Assembly: GCF_000485595.1 (NCBI RefSeq) | Contig: NW_014577638.1 | Location: 58,649 to 94,071, forward strand | Direction of reading: 5' to 3' | Length of the DNA stretch: 35,423 bases | Source of the DNA: Priapulus caudatus | Taxonomy: Eukaryota > Priapulida > Priapulimorpha > Priapulimorphida > Priapulidae | Part shown: piece by piece, positions 1 through 11,500 of the stretch | Layout of the letters: each line of letters starts with the position of its first letter | Position numbering within the stretch: position 1 is the first letter of the stretch | Notes under the pieces: generated by a model | The model's database searches: none | What the model was told of the DNA's origin: nothing | Seen by the model: the letters and a program-made list of their open reading frames with translations, nothing else | Translations under genes and position numbers: made by a program

Positions 1-700
1 GTACATTTGTGCCTACTTCTATCTGGCGCTGTCCCTTACTCCATTAATAATAAAAATTAATACTTGTTGGTTTTATTTTTTATTTTATGTCAAGTATTAA
101 TTATTATTTATAAATTTACTTATTTACTTATTTATTTATTTATTTACTATCTTTTATATATATTATATTTTTATATTTATAAGAAGCCACGCCTACGGCG
201 AAGCAGGTGTTATGATCATCGACCGCAAAATATTTTCATATGCATCACGGGATTTAAAATTTGGAACCAAGTTTTTGATTTGAGGAATGATGATCACACA
301 AATGCTTTAGGATGGCATACAAACAAGAGCCGTATGTGCTCTTAACGTATTTTTCACATACAAAACATAATCTAATATTCGCCTGGCTAGCAGTTTATAG
401 GAGCAAGCCTTTTGCTATGCGCCCAGGAAATCATAAGTACACGAAGGCCACCGCCAACACAATTTTAAATAAATTTTTTGTTATCAAATGATGAATTTTT
501 CCCAATGAATGATTTTACAAAAAATTAAATTTTATTTTACAGTGTAACATATATATAATATATATATATACTCTATTTATAGTTATATATATAAAACATA
601 CTAATTAACATATATAACACACACCACACACAACCACCCACAACACACACTACACACACACCACACACACACACACACACAAACTCACACACACACCACA
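1..700. other. AT-rich non-coding DNA with TA and CA tracts
   Basis: No gene was recognised. The stretch holds T-rich low-complexity DNA (60-180), a TA-rich patch (550-600) and a CA-rich tract (620-700). It presumably lies in an intron of the TARBP1 gene or upstream of the exons seen here. A 93-residue open frame at 64-345 is mostly low complexity and resembles nothing known to me. The CA tract ends exactly where the duplicated block begins at 701. Confidence 0.6.
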
Positions 701-788
701 CTCGCTCGCGCAGTGTCGTTCAGAAGGCGAGCGCTCGCGAGCGCTCGCGAGCGTTCGGTCTCCTGAACACGCCTCTGGTAACATTAAC

Positions 789-893
789 TGCGTGTCGTGT
801 TTTGTACCCGATTGTAACCATCATTTTGAGAGTCATTATTGCAGTTTTTATAGATTTCCAAAGGATGAAAGTGAAAAGCAACGAAAAAAATAA
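789..893 (+). pseudogene. THAP zinc-finger domain remnant (copy 1)
   Basis: An in-frame stretch of 34 codons reads [13 protein letters not shown], then a short linker, then [17 protein letters not shown] and a stop. This matches the N-terminal half of a THAP domain: the C-x4-C pair (CFVPDC), the FYRFPKD segment and the following basic run that normally precedes the conserved Trp. The second half (Trp, C-x2-H, AVPTIF box) is not found in frame; an A-rich run replaces it. There is no upstream Met. THAP domains are DNA-binding C2CH fingers found in P-element-type transposases and in domesticated host genes. It lies next to an inverted-repeat arm, so a dead transposon source is likely but unproven. 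Confidence 0.55.
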
Positions 894-1172
894 AAATAAT
901 AAAAACAAATTTTTTTTTAATTCATTAAATATTGTAAGATCGACTTGCTACCGATGCTTTACCGCTGTCTGCAGCGCACACACTCGTGTTTTACGTACGC
1001 ACAACATTTTCACGCAGTTAATGTTATGGAGCCAGTGGCTTGTGTAGAACCAGCCCGTACGTTGTCTTGCCAACGTGACGTCACACTTTGGTACTCGATA
1101 CACTCTAAATTATGTCCTCAAAATAATATAGTTATTATTTTGAATTTAATTATTCACATAGATTCTAGATAG

Positions 1173-1762
1173 AACATTACGATGTCTATGATCCATCACC
1201 TGCTAGATTACGACGTCTGCGACATTCTAATCGTTCGACCTTGCGTTGTTGGCAGCATGCCAGCTCATTGCGAGATTCGGGCGAGCACAGGAGCGGAGTG
1301 TTCAACGTTCTCGTACGTCACTGCTGCGCCGTGTGGCACACCGACGCACGATCCATGCAGCGCCCCCTGCTGCCGGTCGACGCGCGACCCGTGCAGCGCC
1401 CCCTGCCGACGGACGAGGGAGCCATGCCACCGCAGCGCCCCCTGCCGACGGACGAGGGAGCCGTGGAGCGACAGCTCCCCCTGCTGGTGGACGCGTGTAT
1501 GTACGGTCCCGTGCATAAGAAGGATCTGCGGGTGGAGAGCGAGGCGGCGCGGTGCGTGCGCGGCTGGGGCTCTCGCTACCCCCGCGAGCGGGCTCACGAC
1601 CGGTCGCCACGGCGATGACGACGACGCCCGCTCACGCGTCATGGCGGCCGGCGTCATGATCTCGTTGCCGCCTCCCGCGGCGCGTCGCGCGTTTGCCGAG
1701 TTAATGCGACGCGACGACGCCGTCGCGAGAACACACGAACGGCACTTCGCGAATTCCGCCGC
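1173..1762 (+). pseudogene. Truncated, displaced duplicate of TARBP1 exon 3
   Basis: After a splice-acceptor-like CTAGATAG the sequence follows the exon at 4606 onward ([15 protein letters not shown]...). It is out of order, because it precedes the exons at 1850 and 2460. It lacks one T near 1230 that copy 2 keeps, which breaks the frame there. Elsewhere copy 1 is the better copy: it keeps [18 protein letters not shown] and [19 protein letters not shown], which copy 2 garbles. It stops in mid exon at 1762 with no splice donor. If included in a transcript it would frameshift the mRNA. The two copies read together suggest the true exon sequence, so both may carry sequencing errors. Confidence 0.7.
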
Positions 1763-1849
1763 TTATATAGACTAGTGAATTATATAATTAATAGTTAATA
1801 ATAATGAATTAATAATGAAAAGCTAAACCGTAGTTTTTCCGTGAGACAG

Positions 1850-2069
1850 CATGAGCCACGCTGAGCGAGGGAGGTTAGTGTCACTCTACACAGAAGCCAA
1901 GTGGACGTGCATCAGGTTTGCTCTCACACACTGTTGCTGCGGCAATGACGATGACACATCGTGGGATCCGGCGGTGGTCGTCCTGCAACGATGTGTCGAC
2001 GGTCTAAGCACGGCGTCAGGCATGGCGATCGTATCACTGCTGAGGGTCACGGAAGTTCTGATGCACAGG
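1850..2069 (+). CDS. TARBP1 exon (first in window): helical repeat region
   Basis: The acceptor GTGAGACAG precedes 1850 and the donor AGG|GTATAA follows 2069. The first base completes a codon begun in an exon off the window (phase 2), and the end is phase 0. It encodes about 73 residues beginning [18 protein letters not shown], including an odd CCCGNDDD patch. The Met at 1851 is internal, not a start, because the family extends several hundred residues further N-terminally. The segment belongs to the alpha-helical scaffold that precedes the methyltransferase domain. Identity rests on splicing continuity and position; on its own the segment would be hard to assign. Confidence 0.75.
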
Positions 2070-5000
2070 GTATAAACCTTTTGAAATGTTGATTATGTAC
2101 AGACAGACCTTTGTTAGTTTTTGACAGACCTCTATGTAATGCCATGAACCCTGTATACATGATAATGATACATGTTCGTGATAACAGACATCTGTCAACA
2201 CTTTTGCCATTTTCCTTGAGTTATATGCAGGTATGACTGCATATTCCCTTATATGCAGGTTTGACTGTATATAAATTGAAAAACGAGGAAAAAGTGTAAA
2301 GTTATAGTGGTTTAGTAGAGTGTATGAATCTGAGCAAATGAGTGTGAAGTTCCTGGTCGTATGTCAGATGTAATCAACTTATACATAATTTCGCATATAT
2401 GTATCATTAAAAATTTATTTTCAAGCTCAAACAATTTGCGCTCGTCGATTATAATCTAGGTTGATCTCAGCGGCGGAGTAGTAATTGAGGTGGTGACAGC
2501 AGCGTGGAACACAGTGCAGGATCAGTGGAGGAACCATGCGTGCTTCTGGAAAATTCTGGAAGCTGCAGTGCCAGTAGTGTTCCACGAGAAATTTATGAGG
2601 AGTCCAGACGTGCCTTCTACAATACTGGAGACATTTAACAAGGTATAGCTTTGAAGCACCGGTGGTAGTTATAATAAGTTTGTCTACCCCCTGAAAATAT
2701 GTATGTATGTGAAGTTCGAATTGATTACTTGCTAGAATATAACATTAAATTCCCTCATAATATATTTTGCAAGAGTTTTGCAGCAAAATTAATCTTAAAC
2801 TTACTATTGCGAGATTTTTGCTCAGAAAAACTAAATATAGCAGAATATAGTCTCACCTGACAGTGGAAATATCACTGATTACACCAACATTAAAAACACT
2901 AAGATTTTATGCAGTAATTATAGCATAGAAAAATGGATTTGACCACATCATACCAGCAATAAATTTTATCGTATGCCGACTCTCAAAATCACAAATGGCG
3001 CCTTCAAACCAAGTGCATAATTAAAACAAAAGGGTGTGCAATTCTGTGTGGTAAATATTGAGTTTTTATGTCAATAATTCAGAGCACTTTCTGTCATTGT
3101 CATTCCCGTGTTACTATCTGACTGGTAATCCACAAGCTTCTCTAATAACAGACTTTACGCGGCATTAGTACTACACTGCTGTTACGCTAGTATGAACGTC
3201 TGTGTATGAACGTCTCTGACCTGATTTCTGCGGTGCGACTATGTGCATTACTGCACCGTGATAGATGTCTCGCCCTACCGTGAGAAAGTCCGAGAGATGG
3301 CAACGGTAAACATAAACAGAACGCAAAATTGTAATCGTGCATGATTTGGTGAAAACGAAGGTTCTAAGACATTTTAATCTTACTCTAGACAATTGCTGTT
3401 ACTCAAGCAATAACGGTAGGTATCATGAAAGTGGGGAAAACACTGGAAAAATCTCGCAATATAGTTACTTTAATATTAATTTTAACACTAACTTTTTCTC
3501 CTAATTGTTGAAAGAATTTTAATTCTTAAAGCTATTTAGGAAATTTGCTATGATTTTTAATTCTATTAATTTTTACATTTCTGTCAAAGGTATAAAAGGA
3601 AAGTTTCACACTGAGGCTAATGTTAGGACTTTCTCAACTTTGTTTCCTACACACAGGGCCCCTGAACTCTGTGCCTATAGAGTACCGAAGTGATGACGTC
3701 ACGGTGGTATGACAACGAACCTACTGGTTCTACACAATCATATGCTCTGCTGCGTGTTCAGGAGAGCGAGCGCTCGATGCGAACGCTCGATGAACGAACG
3801 CAGCGCCTCCTGAACGATACACGAGCGCTCGCTGTGCGCTCGCTGTGCGCTCGCTTGATCAAAGATGGCGGCCCCCATGAAGGGTTACTCAGCAGATTTT
3901 AATTGCGAGAGAACAAGTACTGTTAAACGAATTAGCAGACGAAATTGATACAAATTGAATTTAGAAGTAAATGAATGAATGAAAAGTGAAATAAAGTTGA
4001 AATAGATTGCAAATTGACGTCAGAAATGTTAGATTCGCATTCGCCAGATTTTTCGTCGCCATCTTGTAAACAACTCGTGCGCTTGAAGCGAACAGCTTTT
4101 CAAACTTGCGCGCAAACGCTCGCTCGCGCTCGCTCGCGCAGTGTCGTTCGAAGGCGAGCGCTGCGAGCGCTCCGCGAGCGTTCGGTCTCCTGAACACGCG
4201 CTCTGGTAACATTAACTGCGTGTCGTGTTTTGTACCCGATTGTAACCATCATTTTGAAGAGTCATTATTGCAGTTTTTATAGAATTTCCAAGGATGAAAG
4301 TGAAAAGCAACGAAAAAAAATAAAAATAATAAAAACAAATTTTTTTTTAATTCATTAAATATTGTAAGATCGACTTGCTACCGATGCTTTACCGCTGTCT
4401 GCAGCGCACACACTCGTGTTTTACGTACGCACAACATTTTCACGCAGTTAATGTTATGGAGCCAGTGCTTGTGTAGAACCAGCCGCGTACGTTGTCTTGC
4501 CAACGTGACGTCACACTTTGGTACTCGGATACACTCTAAATTATGTCCTCAAAATAATATAGTTATTTATTGTTGAATTTAATTATTCACATAGATTCTA
4601 GATAGAACATTACGATGTCTATGATCCATCACCTGCTAGATTACGACGTCTGCGACATTTCTAATCGTTCGACCTTGCGTTGTTGGCAGCATGCCAGCTC
4701 ATTGCGAGATTCGGGCGAGCACAGGAGCGGAGTGTTCAACGTTCTCGTACGTCACTGCTGCGCCGTGTGGCACACCGACGCACGATCCATGCAGCGCCGC
4801 CCTGCTGCCGGTCCGACGCGCGACCCGTGCAGCGCCCCTGCCGGCGGACGAGGGAGCCATGCCCCGCAGCAGCCCCTGTCGACGGACGAGGGAGCTGTGG
4901 AGCGACAGCTCCCCCTGCTGGTGCGACGGCGTGATGTACGGTCCCGTGCATAAGAAGGATCTGCGGTGGAGAGCGAGGCGGCGCGGTGCGTGCGCGCGCT

Positions 5001-5490
5001 GGGGCGCTCGCTGCCCCGCGAACGCGCTCAATACCGTGTGCGCGCACGGCGGATGACGACAACGCCGGGGGGGGCGCACGCGTCATGGCGGGCCGGCGTC
5101 ATGATTCTCGTTGCCGCCTCCCGCGGCGCGTCGCGCGTTTGCCGAGTTAATGCAACGCGACGTCCACCGTCGCGAGAACACACGAACGTCACTTCGCGAA
5201 TTCCGCCGCGCACCGTGCAAGCAGCGTGCGTGGCAGGTGGCGCTGCTGCTGGAGCCGACCTTTGACCTTGGGGAGGAGGAGGGGTCAAGGTCGGAGGTGT
5301 TGGGCGTCGGGTGTTGGGGGGCGCTGGTGAAGGACAAGCAGCCGTCGGTGAGGTGCATGATAGAGTGGGTGGCGACGCGACTGCTGTACAGACACCCGGA
5401 GTGCTGCTGTGAGATGTGGAGCGCCATCAAAGATGTGAGTAGAATACATAGTGTATGTATATATGATGATATATATATATAGTTAGGTGA

Positions 5491-5529
<39 letters not shown>

Positions 5530-8500
5530 AATGCTTGTATAGTGTAAATATATAGTGTATGTGTGCATGCATGCATGAATACCATACACTCACTTGTGTT
5601 CTATATACAGTATAATTGAAATTAGTTCGATTCTGGCTTGCCACTAATGACCGTAAAGCGAGGACGATTAGTAACAATCAACTTGTACATCAAATTTTAG
5701 ATTCAGTTGTGTTTCGTAAAATTGCATTGACGTGTAATTTCGTGATTCTTCAACGTGCATGTAATTAAAAGTACGTTTTAATGATTATATTTGACAGAAT
5801 TCTGAGCAAAGGACTGGCAGCATATGTTCTCTCTTTGCCATCTGCACGCATCTATGCAAGCTCTACGAGGGAAGAAGACTGGAGGAATTCATGGAGTCGA
5901 TGCTTGTAGAAATCCTTCCATGGACCATGATGCAGCATTTCTCTGTGCGCACTTATGCCCAGGTGGCTCTGTGTACGGTGTGGACGGTTGCCAGGCAACA
6001 GAACATGTTGGATTTCTGCGAACGTCATGCACTGTTAGAAGGATGCTTCAACCAGGTTGCCACAGTTGAGAGGTGTGTAGAGAGAAATATAGTGATGTCA
6101 CAAGTTATGCTGATTGATCGAGTCTCTCACATATATCAGAACTGTTACTAACGTCATGTAGTGCCATATAATTATTTAAAATAAATAAGGTTTTTAGTTG
6201 TGATAATAATCAGTAAAAGTCTCAGTAGTAATAATTATTACATGTATGCATTTATGTATTTAGCAATTGGCAAAGAAGTTGACAACACAAATACATACGT
6301 ATACCGGTACATATATATCAGTAGTTAATGAAGACAAATAAGTTTGTCTTCATTAACTCCTGATATATATATTATATATTAGTTCATATTTTTTATTTAC
6401 AGCAATTCTACTAAAAGTGTGAAGAAACTCATGGAATCCTTCTGGTTTTCTGATTTCCATCCAATCGCAGACTATAGTATTGAGGTAAGAAATAACCTAG
6501 GTTTGGTTTTACTATATATCACCAAAGTTACCATAACCAAGTATATAGTAAAAACAATTTCAGTATATTTAGCTCATCTGACATAGTCAGATGCAGCTTG
6601 TAGAATCGCATGAGCGTGCGTCCGTGCGTCCGGCTGTGCGTGCGTCCGGCCGTGCGTGCGTCCGTCAACAGTTGGGCACAAATCTAAACCGCTCGACGTA
6701 CGGTCACGATATTCGGGACATGGGGGGGTAATCCGAAAACGAGTTGGGGTGTCGAGGCTGGGTGTCAAAGGTCAAAGGTCAAGAGGTGTAAAAGAAGGGG
6801 GAACATTCCCTCCTTAACTTAAGGTATAGGGAGGAAATGCAGAATTGCGGCACAAATCTAAACGGCTCGACTTAGGCTCGTGATAGTCAGTGTATAGCAT
6901 CATGGTGGGAAAGGCCATCACTGTGCCGAAATTGGAGGTCACAGGTCAAAGGTCAATGGGGCACAGGGCAGATTTTAGACATTTTCTGAGGACATGGTCT
7001 GACGGAGCGATTGAAAAACTTTTTTGTTTCAGCGGTGACCTAGCATTTTTATGGCTTTATTGAAAGGACCATGAAATGTACTTTCTGCTGACATGCGAAG
7101 AGTAAGTGTCGGATAACCTTTTGACCCTCAAGAGGAGGGTTAAACATTGATTTGTTGACTGTAAACAAAGGACTGAACTGCTTTTGCTATTATTAGAGCC
7201 CATACGTGTGTGAATGTGAGGCTACAGTTGCACAGTTTAATTGCAAAGGCAAATGTTTGTTGAACAAGGTTTACGCTCCTTAAATCATATTATTTTCTAA
7301 AGCAGTCTGTCTATAGCACCCTGAAGGCTGAATCAGTGAATGTTCGCGTGGGTAGGCAAAAACACGGGGCAGCCCATGGCTGGCACGCTTCTAATCATAA
7401 TTGTTGCCTGCCAACCTGCAATGCACATGTGTCTGCAATGCATAGAGATTAGGTGGGTGCGAAAGTGTAGCTGATATATTTGTTCCAATTGGCTACGAAA
7501 GTCAAACAACAATAAAGAAGACTTATGTATAAGACGTCTTGCTATGCACAAATAAATTTATCAGCAGAACACCAGACACCAGATGAGCCCTGTCGCACTG
7601 CGGCACTTGTTTATGTGTGGTGTGCAATACTTATGACAACACATTACAATCTGACGCAGGTGGATGATATTTATTCATTATGGAACGTGTCCTATATTTG
7701 CATGCAGTAGAATCATCTTTGGTATAAAGTATTCGTGGTTCACAGAATAATTTGGTTGAGCTTATATAATCATATTTGCTTCCATATGTTAAGAATTTGT
7801 AGTATGTATGTATGTAATATATGTATGTATGTATGTATGTAAAATTCTACTTTTTATCTTATGTGTTATATATAGGTGATTTTCTATATATTGCCGTGGC
7901 TATGTCTGCTAGCCCAGGATGAATGGATCCACCCAGACCTGTTTGCTGACATAAATGGACTCACATGGCTCAGAGGAAATCATTCAGGGGATCTGCAACT
8001 ATATAGCCCTGACAGTAAACTAAGGACAGCGAAACCTGGAGACTGGAGAACGAAACTAGGTTACTAGTAATTAGTGTTTACTTAGCATTAGTGATCGAGC
8101 CGTGTTTGTATTCATCAGCGTACTAGTTTGCTAGCTACTGCATGTTTTGAGCAAACACATACTTTCACTCAGTTTTAAATTATGTTATATATATATATAT
8201 ATATGTATTATGGGATCATAATACTACTATATACTTACATTTACGTAGAGCCATATATTTATGGAGATATATGTACATATCTTTGTAGCAATATGACATA
8301 TGCATGTATCTCCACCCTGTCCCTCTCTGTCTCTGTCTCTGTCTCTGTCTCTGTCTCTGTCTCTGTCTCTCTCTCTCACACTCTCAGCTCTTCCTCTCTT
8401 CCCCCCTCTCTCTCTCACTCTCTGTCTCTCTCTATTTCTCTCTCTCTTTCTCTCTCTCTCTCTTTCTCTTTCTGTCTACCCCCCTCTCTCGCTCTCATCT

Positions 8501-11500
8501 CTTCCCCCCTCTCTCTCTCTCTCTCATCTCTTCCTCTCTTATCTCTCTCATCTGTCTCTATGCACACAGGCGAGGGTGCGAGAGCCAGTGAGCCGGTCTC
8601 GGTCTCGGACCTCGAGGGAAACGTGCAGAAGAAGCTGATTCCGTGGCGCAGCCTGATGCCGGATCACACGGAGGCTGACGTCACGTATAAACGACAGAGC
8701 GGCGCGCAGGGCGGGCTGGTGCTGGTCGCTTCACTCATTGACAAGCCCACGAACCTCGGAGGTACAGTTAGAGAACACGCACGCACGCACACACACATGC
8801 ACACACACACGCACACATGCACGCACGCACGCACGCACGCACACACACCTGTACATGCATACACACATACACACACGCACACACGCACACGCATACACAC
8901 ATACACGCACACGCACACGCACATACACGCGTACACGCACACGCACACGCACACGCGCGCGCACACACACATCTCATATTGCATTCTGACAAGTCATTTT
9001 AAACAAACAAGACAGTAAGTTTTTGAGAATACGAGAATCAAAAGATTAAATAGATAAATGTGTAATGAGCTTGATGACTATAGTTGCTCAATAAATTACC
9101 TTTTTGTAAGGATATGCCAGATATGTCACATTGCATTCAGTTACTTAACACCTGTAACATTGGATTTCCCTGGTCATCAATTATATATATATATGTGTAT
9201 GCCTGCGTGCGTGCGTATTTGTACACGTTCCTTCATGCGTGTGTACATGTGTGCGTACATGAGCATGTGTGAAAGTGCATGCATGCGTGTGTGCACGTGG
9301 TAACATGTGTGCGTGCACATGCAAATGTGCTCGTGTGTTCGTATTGATATATATGACTAAACTGCAATATTACAATGCTACATATTCACAGACCATGTAA
9401 TCAGATTTCTTTTTTAGGTTTATGTAGAACGTGTGAGATATTCGGGGTGTCAGAGTACGTCGTTGGAAACATGAAATACGTAGAAGATCCTCGTTTCAAG
9501 AGCCTGAGTGTAACTGCAGAGAAGTGGATTCCAATCACAGAGGTACCAACAGATCGATGGTTCACAATTCAGAAACTGGTGTTTTATGTAGACTGGTTAC
9601 AAGCCATTGTCTGTGTCATTGTCCATGTCATTGTCCATGTCACTGTCCATCCATGTTATCATCCATGTCATTGTCCATGGCATTGTCCTTGTTATCGTCC
9701 ATGTCATTGTCTGGGTCATTGTCAATGTCATCGTCTGTGTAATTTCCCATGGCATTCTCACATGTATACGTTTATGTTGTGTATCTTAGTCTCATACTTG
9801 CTGTGTATTTACCCTGTAATCCAGAGAGATAGCAAAGTGAGTGATTCTTGATGATATCACTATATAGGCTATTATGTCGTTGGCTTGTATAAACAAACGT
9901 CCATATACATAGATATACAAACGTGCACAAGTTAAATAAAATAATCTTACTTAAATATTAGCCATATTTTACTTCATAGCCGAATATTCTTAATTATTTA
10001 CTTATCTTATCTTTGTTGAGATATATATATATTTACCTATGACATTTTCAATCAGTCCCAGGTAAAATATGACTATAAAATGAATATGACTATAAATATG
10101 ACTATATATATAGATGGATTTTTTAACATCATCAGTACAATAATTAAATAAATATATTTAAATATGCGTGCGTCGGTGTGTGCGTGTGTCCGTGCGTGTG
10201 TATGTAATAAGCATTATTGTGTGTGTACTGCAGGTGCGCGTGCATGAGCTGGAGGCGTTCCTACAGCGCATGAGGAGGGAAGGGTACGCGCTCGTGGGAG
10301 CGGAGCAGACTGCCAGCAGCACCTCTCTCTGTGACTTCTCCTTCCCGGCAAAGACACTTGTCCTGCTAGGGTGAGCCTCGAATTAAACAACGATGTCTCA
10401 TTGTCACGATGTCAGTAATGTCACGATGTCAGTAATGCCACGATGTCAGTAATGTCACGATGTCAGTAATGTCACGATGTCAGTAATGTCACGATGTCAG
10501 TAATGTCACGATGTCAGTAATGTCACGATGTCAGTAATGTCACGATGTCAAAACTGATAACTTCAGTCAGCTTTGAGAAAGCCTCCTGATAGGAGGCGAA
10601 ACGTCAGCAGTACGTTTTGATCAACACGGTTGAGTAAAAATTAACCAAGATAGCTTTATTATCTACCAACCGAATGAACTTATTTAATGAGTAACGATGT
10701 CTCGTGTTTTATCACACGTCTGAGCACGTGCCGACTTTCCCTGCTCGACAGCAGGCGTCTGTGGTGAAGTTAATATATCTAGGAACACTCGCAAGTTGTT
10801 ATGTCCACCGAAATGTACTTCTTCATATTAAATGCTCGTTCTTCTGCTCATTCTTCCCGGATGATGATGATGTTGTTAGATACGTAGCAAAGTTGTTAGC
10901 AGGATGGTATTCCAATGTAGTTGGATCATCTATACTTACATAATCCATACAATATCTATACATATATACATATACATACATAACACACATCTCTGCATAA
11001 CGTGTATGTATAGTATTTATGAATGTATCAGAGGTGGATTATGTCTTACAAGCTTACTCTTGCTATATATCGTATATTGTATATTTTATTGTTTTCGATA
11101 TACATATATTGATTTTATGTAGACATTTTTGTGGTAGGTGTTTAGAGCAGCGTGGCAATGTGCTGTGGGTATGTAGGAGCATGAACGTATACATACAACG
11201 TCAGGTATATGACTCAATGTTATTGCATATATGTATGCAATCCGGTATACTTCTAATTAAATAGCATATAAATTTGCTGTAGGTGGGGGCTGGGGATCAT
11301 AGCAGGGACGAATTAATCACGATAGTCGAATATAGCTCTTCGGCATTTAGAGTTCATGTTGAGTTTACCTTCTCGTTTCGTTTCATCGAGAACTTATTGT
11401 AATCCAAATTACTTTTCGTGTGCGGCGGACGCAAAGCCTGGATCAAACAATATCGAAAAATGTTACCGTGGTCATGTCGAAATAATTACGTTGAGAGACT

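Larger units (their letters stand above)
701..1762 (+). repeat. Segmental duplication, copy 1 of TARBP1 intron 2 / exon 3
   Basis: This block of about 1.06 kb is repeated at 4129-5209. The two copies match almost base for base but differ by many one- to three-base insertions and deletions. It contains the right arm of the inverted-repeat element found complete at 3752-4199, a THAP-like remnant, intron sequence and most of a TARBP1 exon. The match starts after a CA microsatellite and stops in mid exon at 1762; copy 2 continues into real coding sequence while copy 1 continues into AT-rich DNA. Copy 2 is therefore the native location and copy 1 the insertion, whether a real duplication or an assembly artefact such as an unmerged haplotype. 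Confidence 0.85.
2643..4605 (+). other. TARBP1 intron 2, filled with mobile-element debris
   Basis: Nearly 2 kb. It contains an AT-rich inverted-repeat element (2785-3483), an MITE-like element with probable target-site duplication (3752-4199), a THAP remnant (4217-4322) and the start of the duplicated block. From 3484 to 3743 only AT-rich sequence was seen. Confidence 0.7.

Noticed and set aside
955-1000. C-x2-H half of the THAP domain (VCSAHT)
   Set aside because: It lies in another reading frame behind several stops, so the resemblance to VCSxHF is probably chance.
1265-1657. Several overlapping frames in the GC-rich block, both strands
   Set aside because: Shadows of the displaced TARBP1 exon copy; GC-rich DNA lacks stop codons.
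6311-6370. microRNA precursor
   Set aside because: Loop of about 4 bases and AT-rich ends do not fit a normal precursor; kept only as a hairpin.
8182-9018. Long plus-strand open frame (278 codons)
   Set aside because: Mostly translation of CT and CA microsatellites; only the part from 8570 to 8761 is a real TARBP1 exon.
10403-10553. CRISPR-like array
   Set aside because: 17-bp units are directly adjacent without spacers, and the genome is animal; it is a minisatellite.
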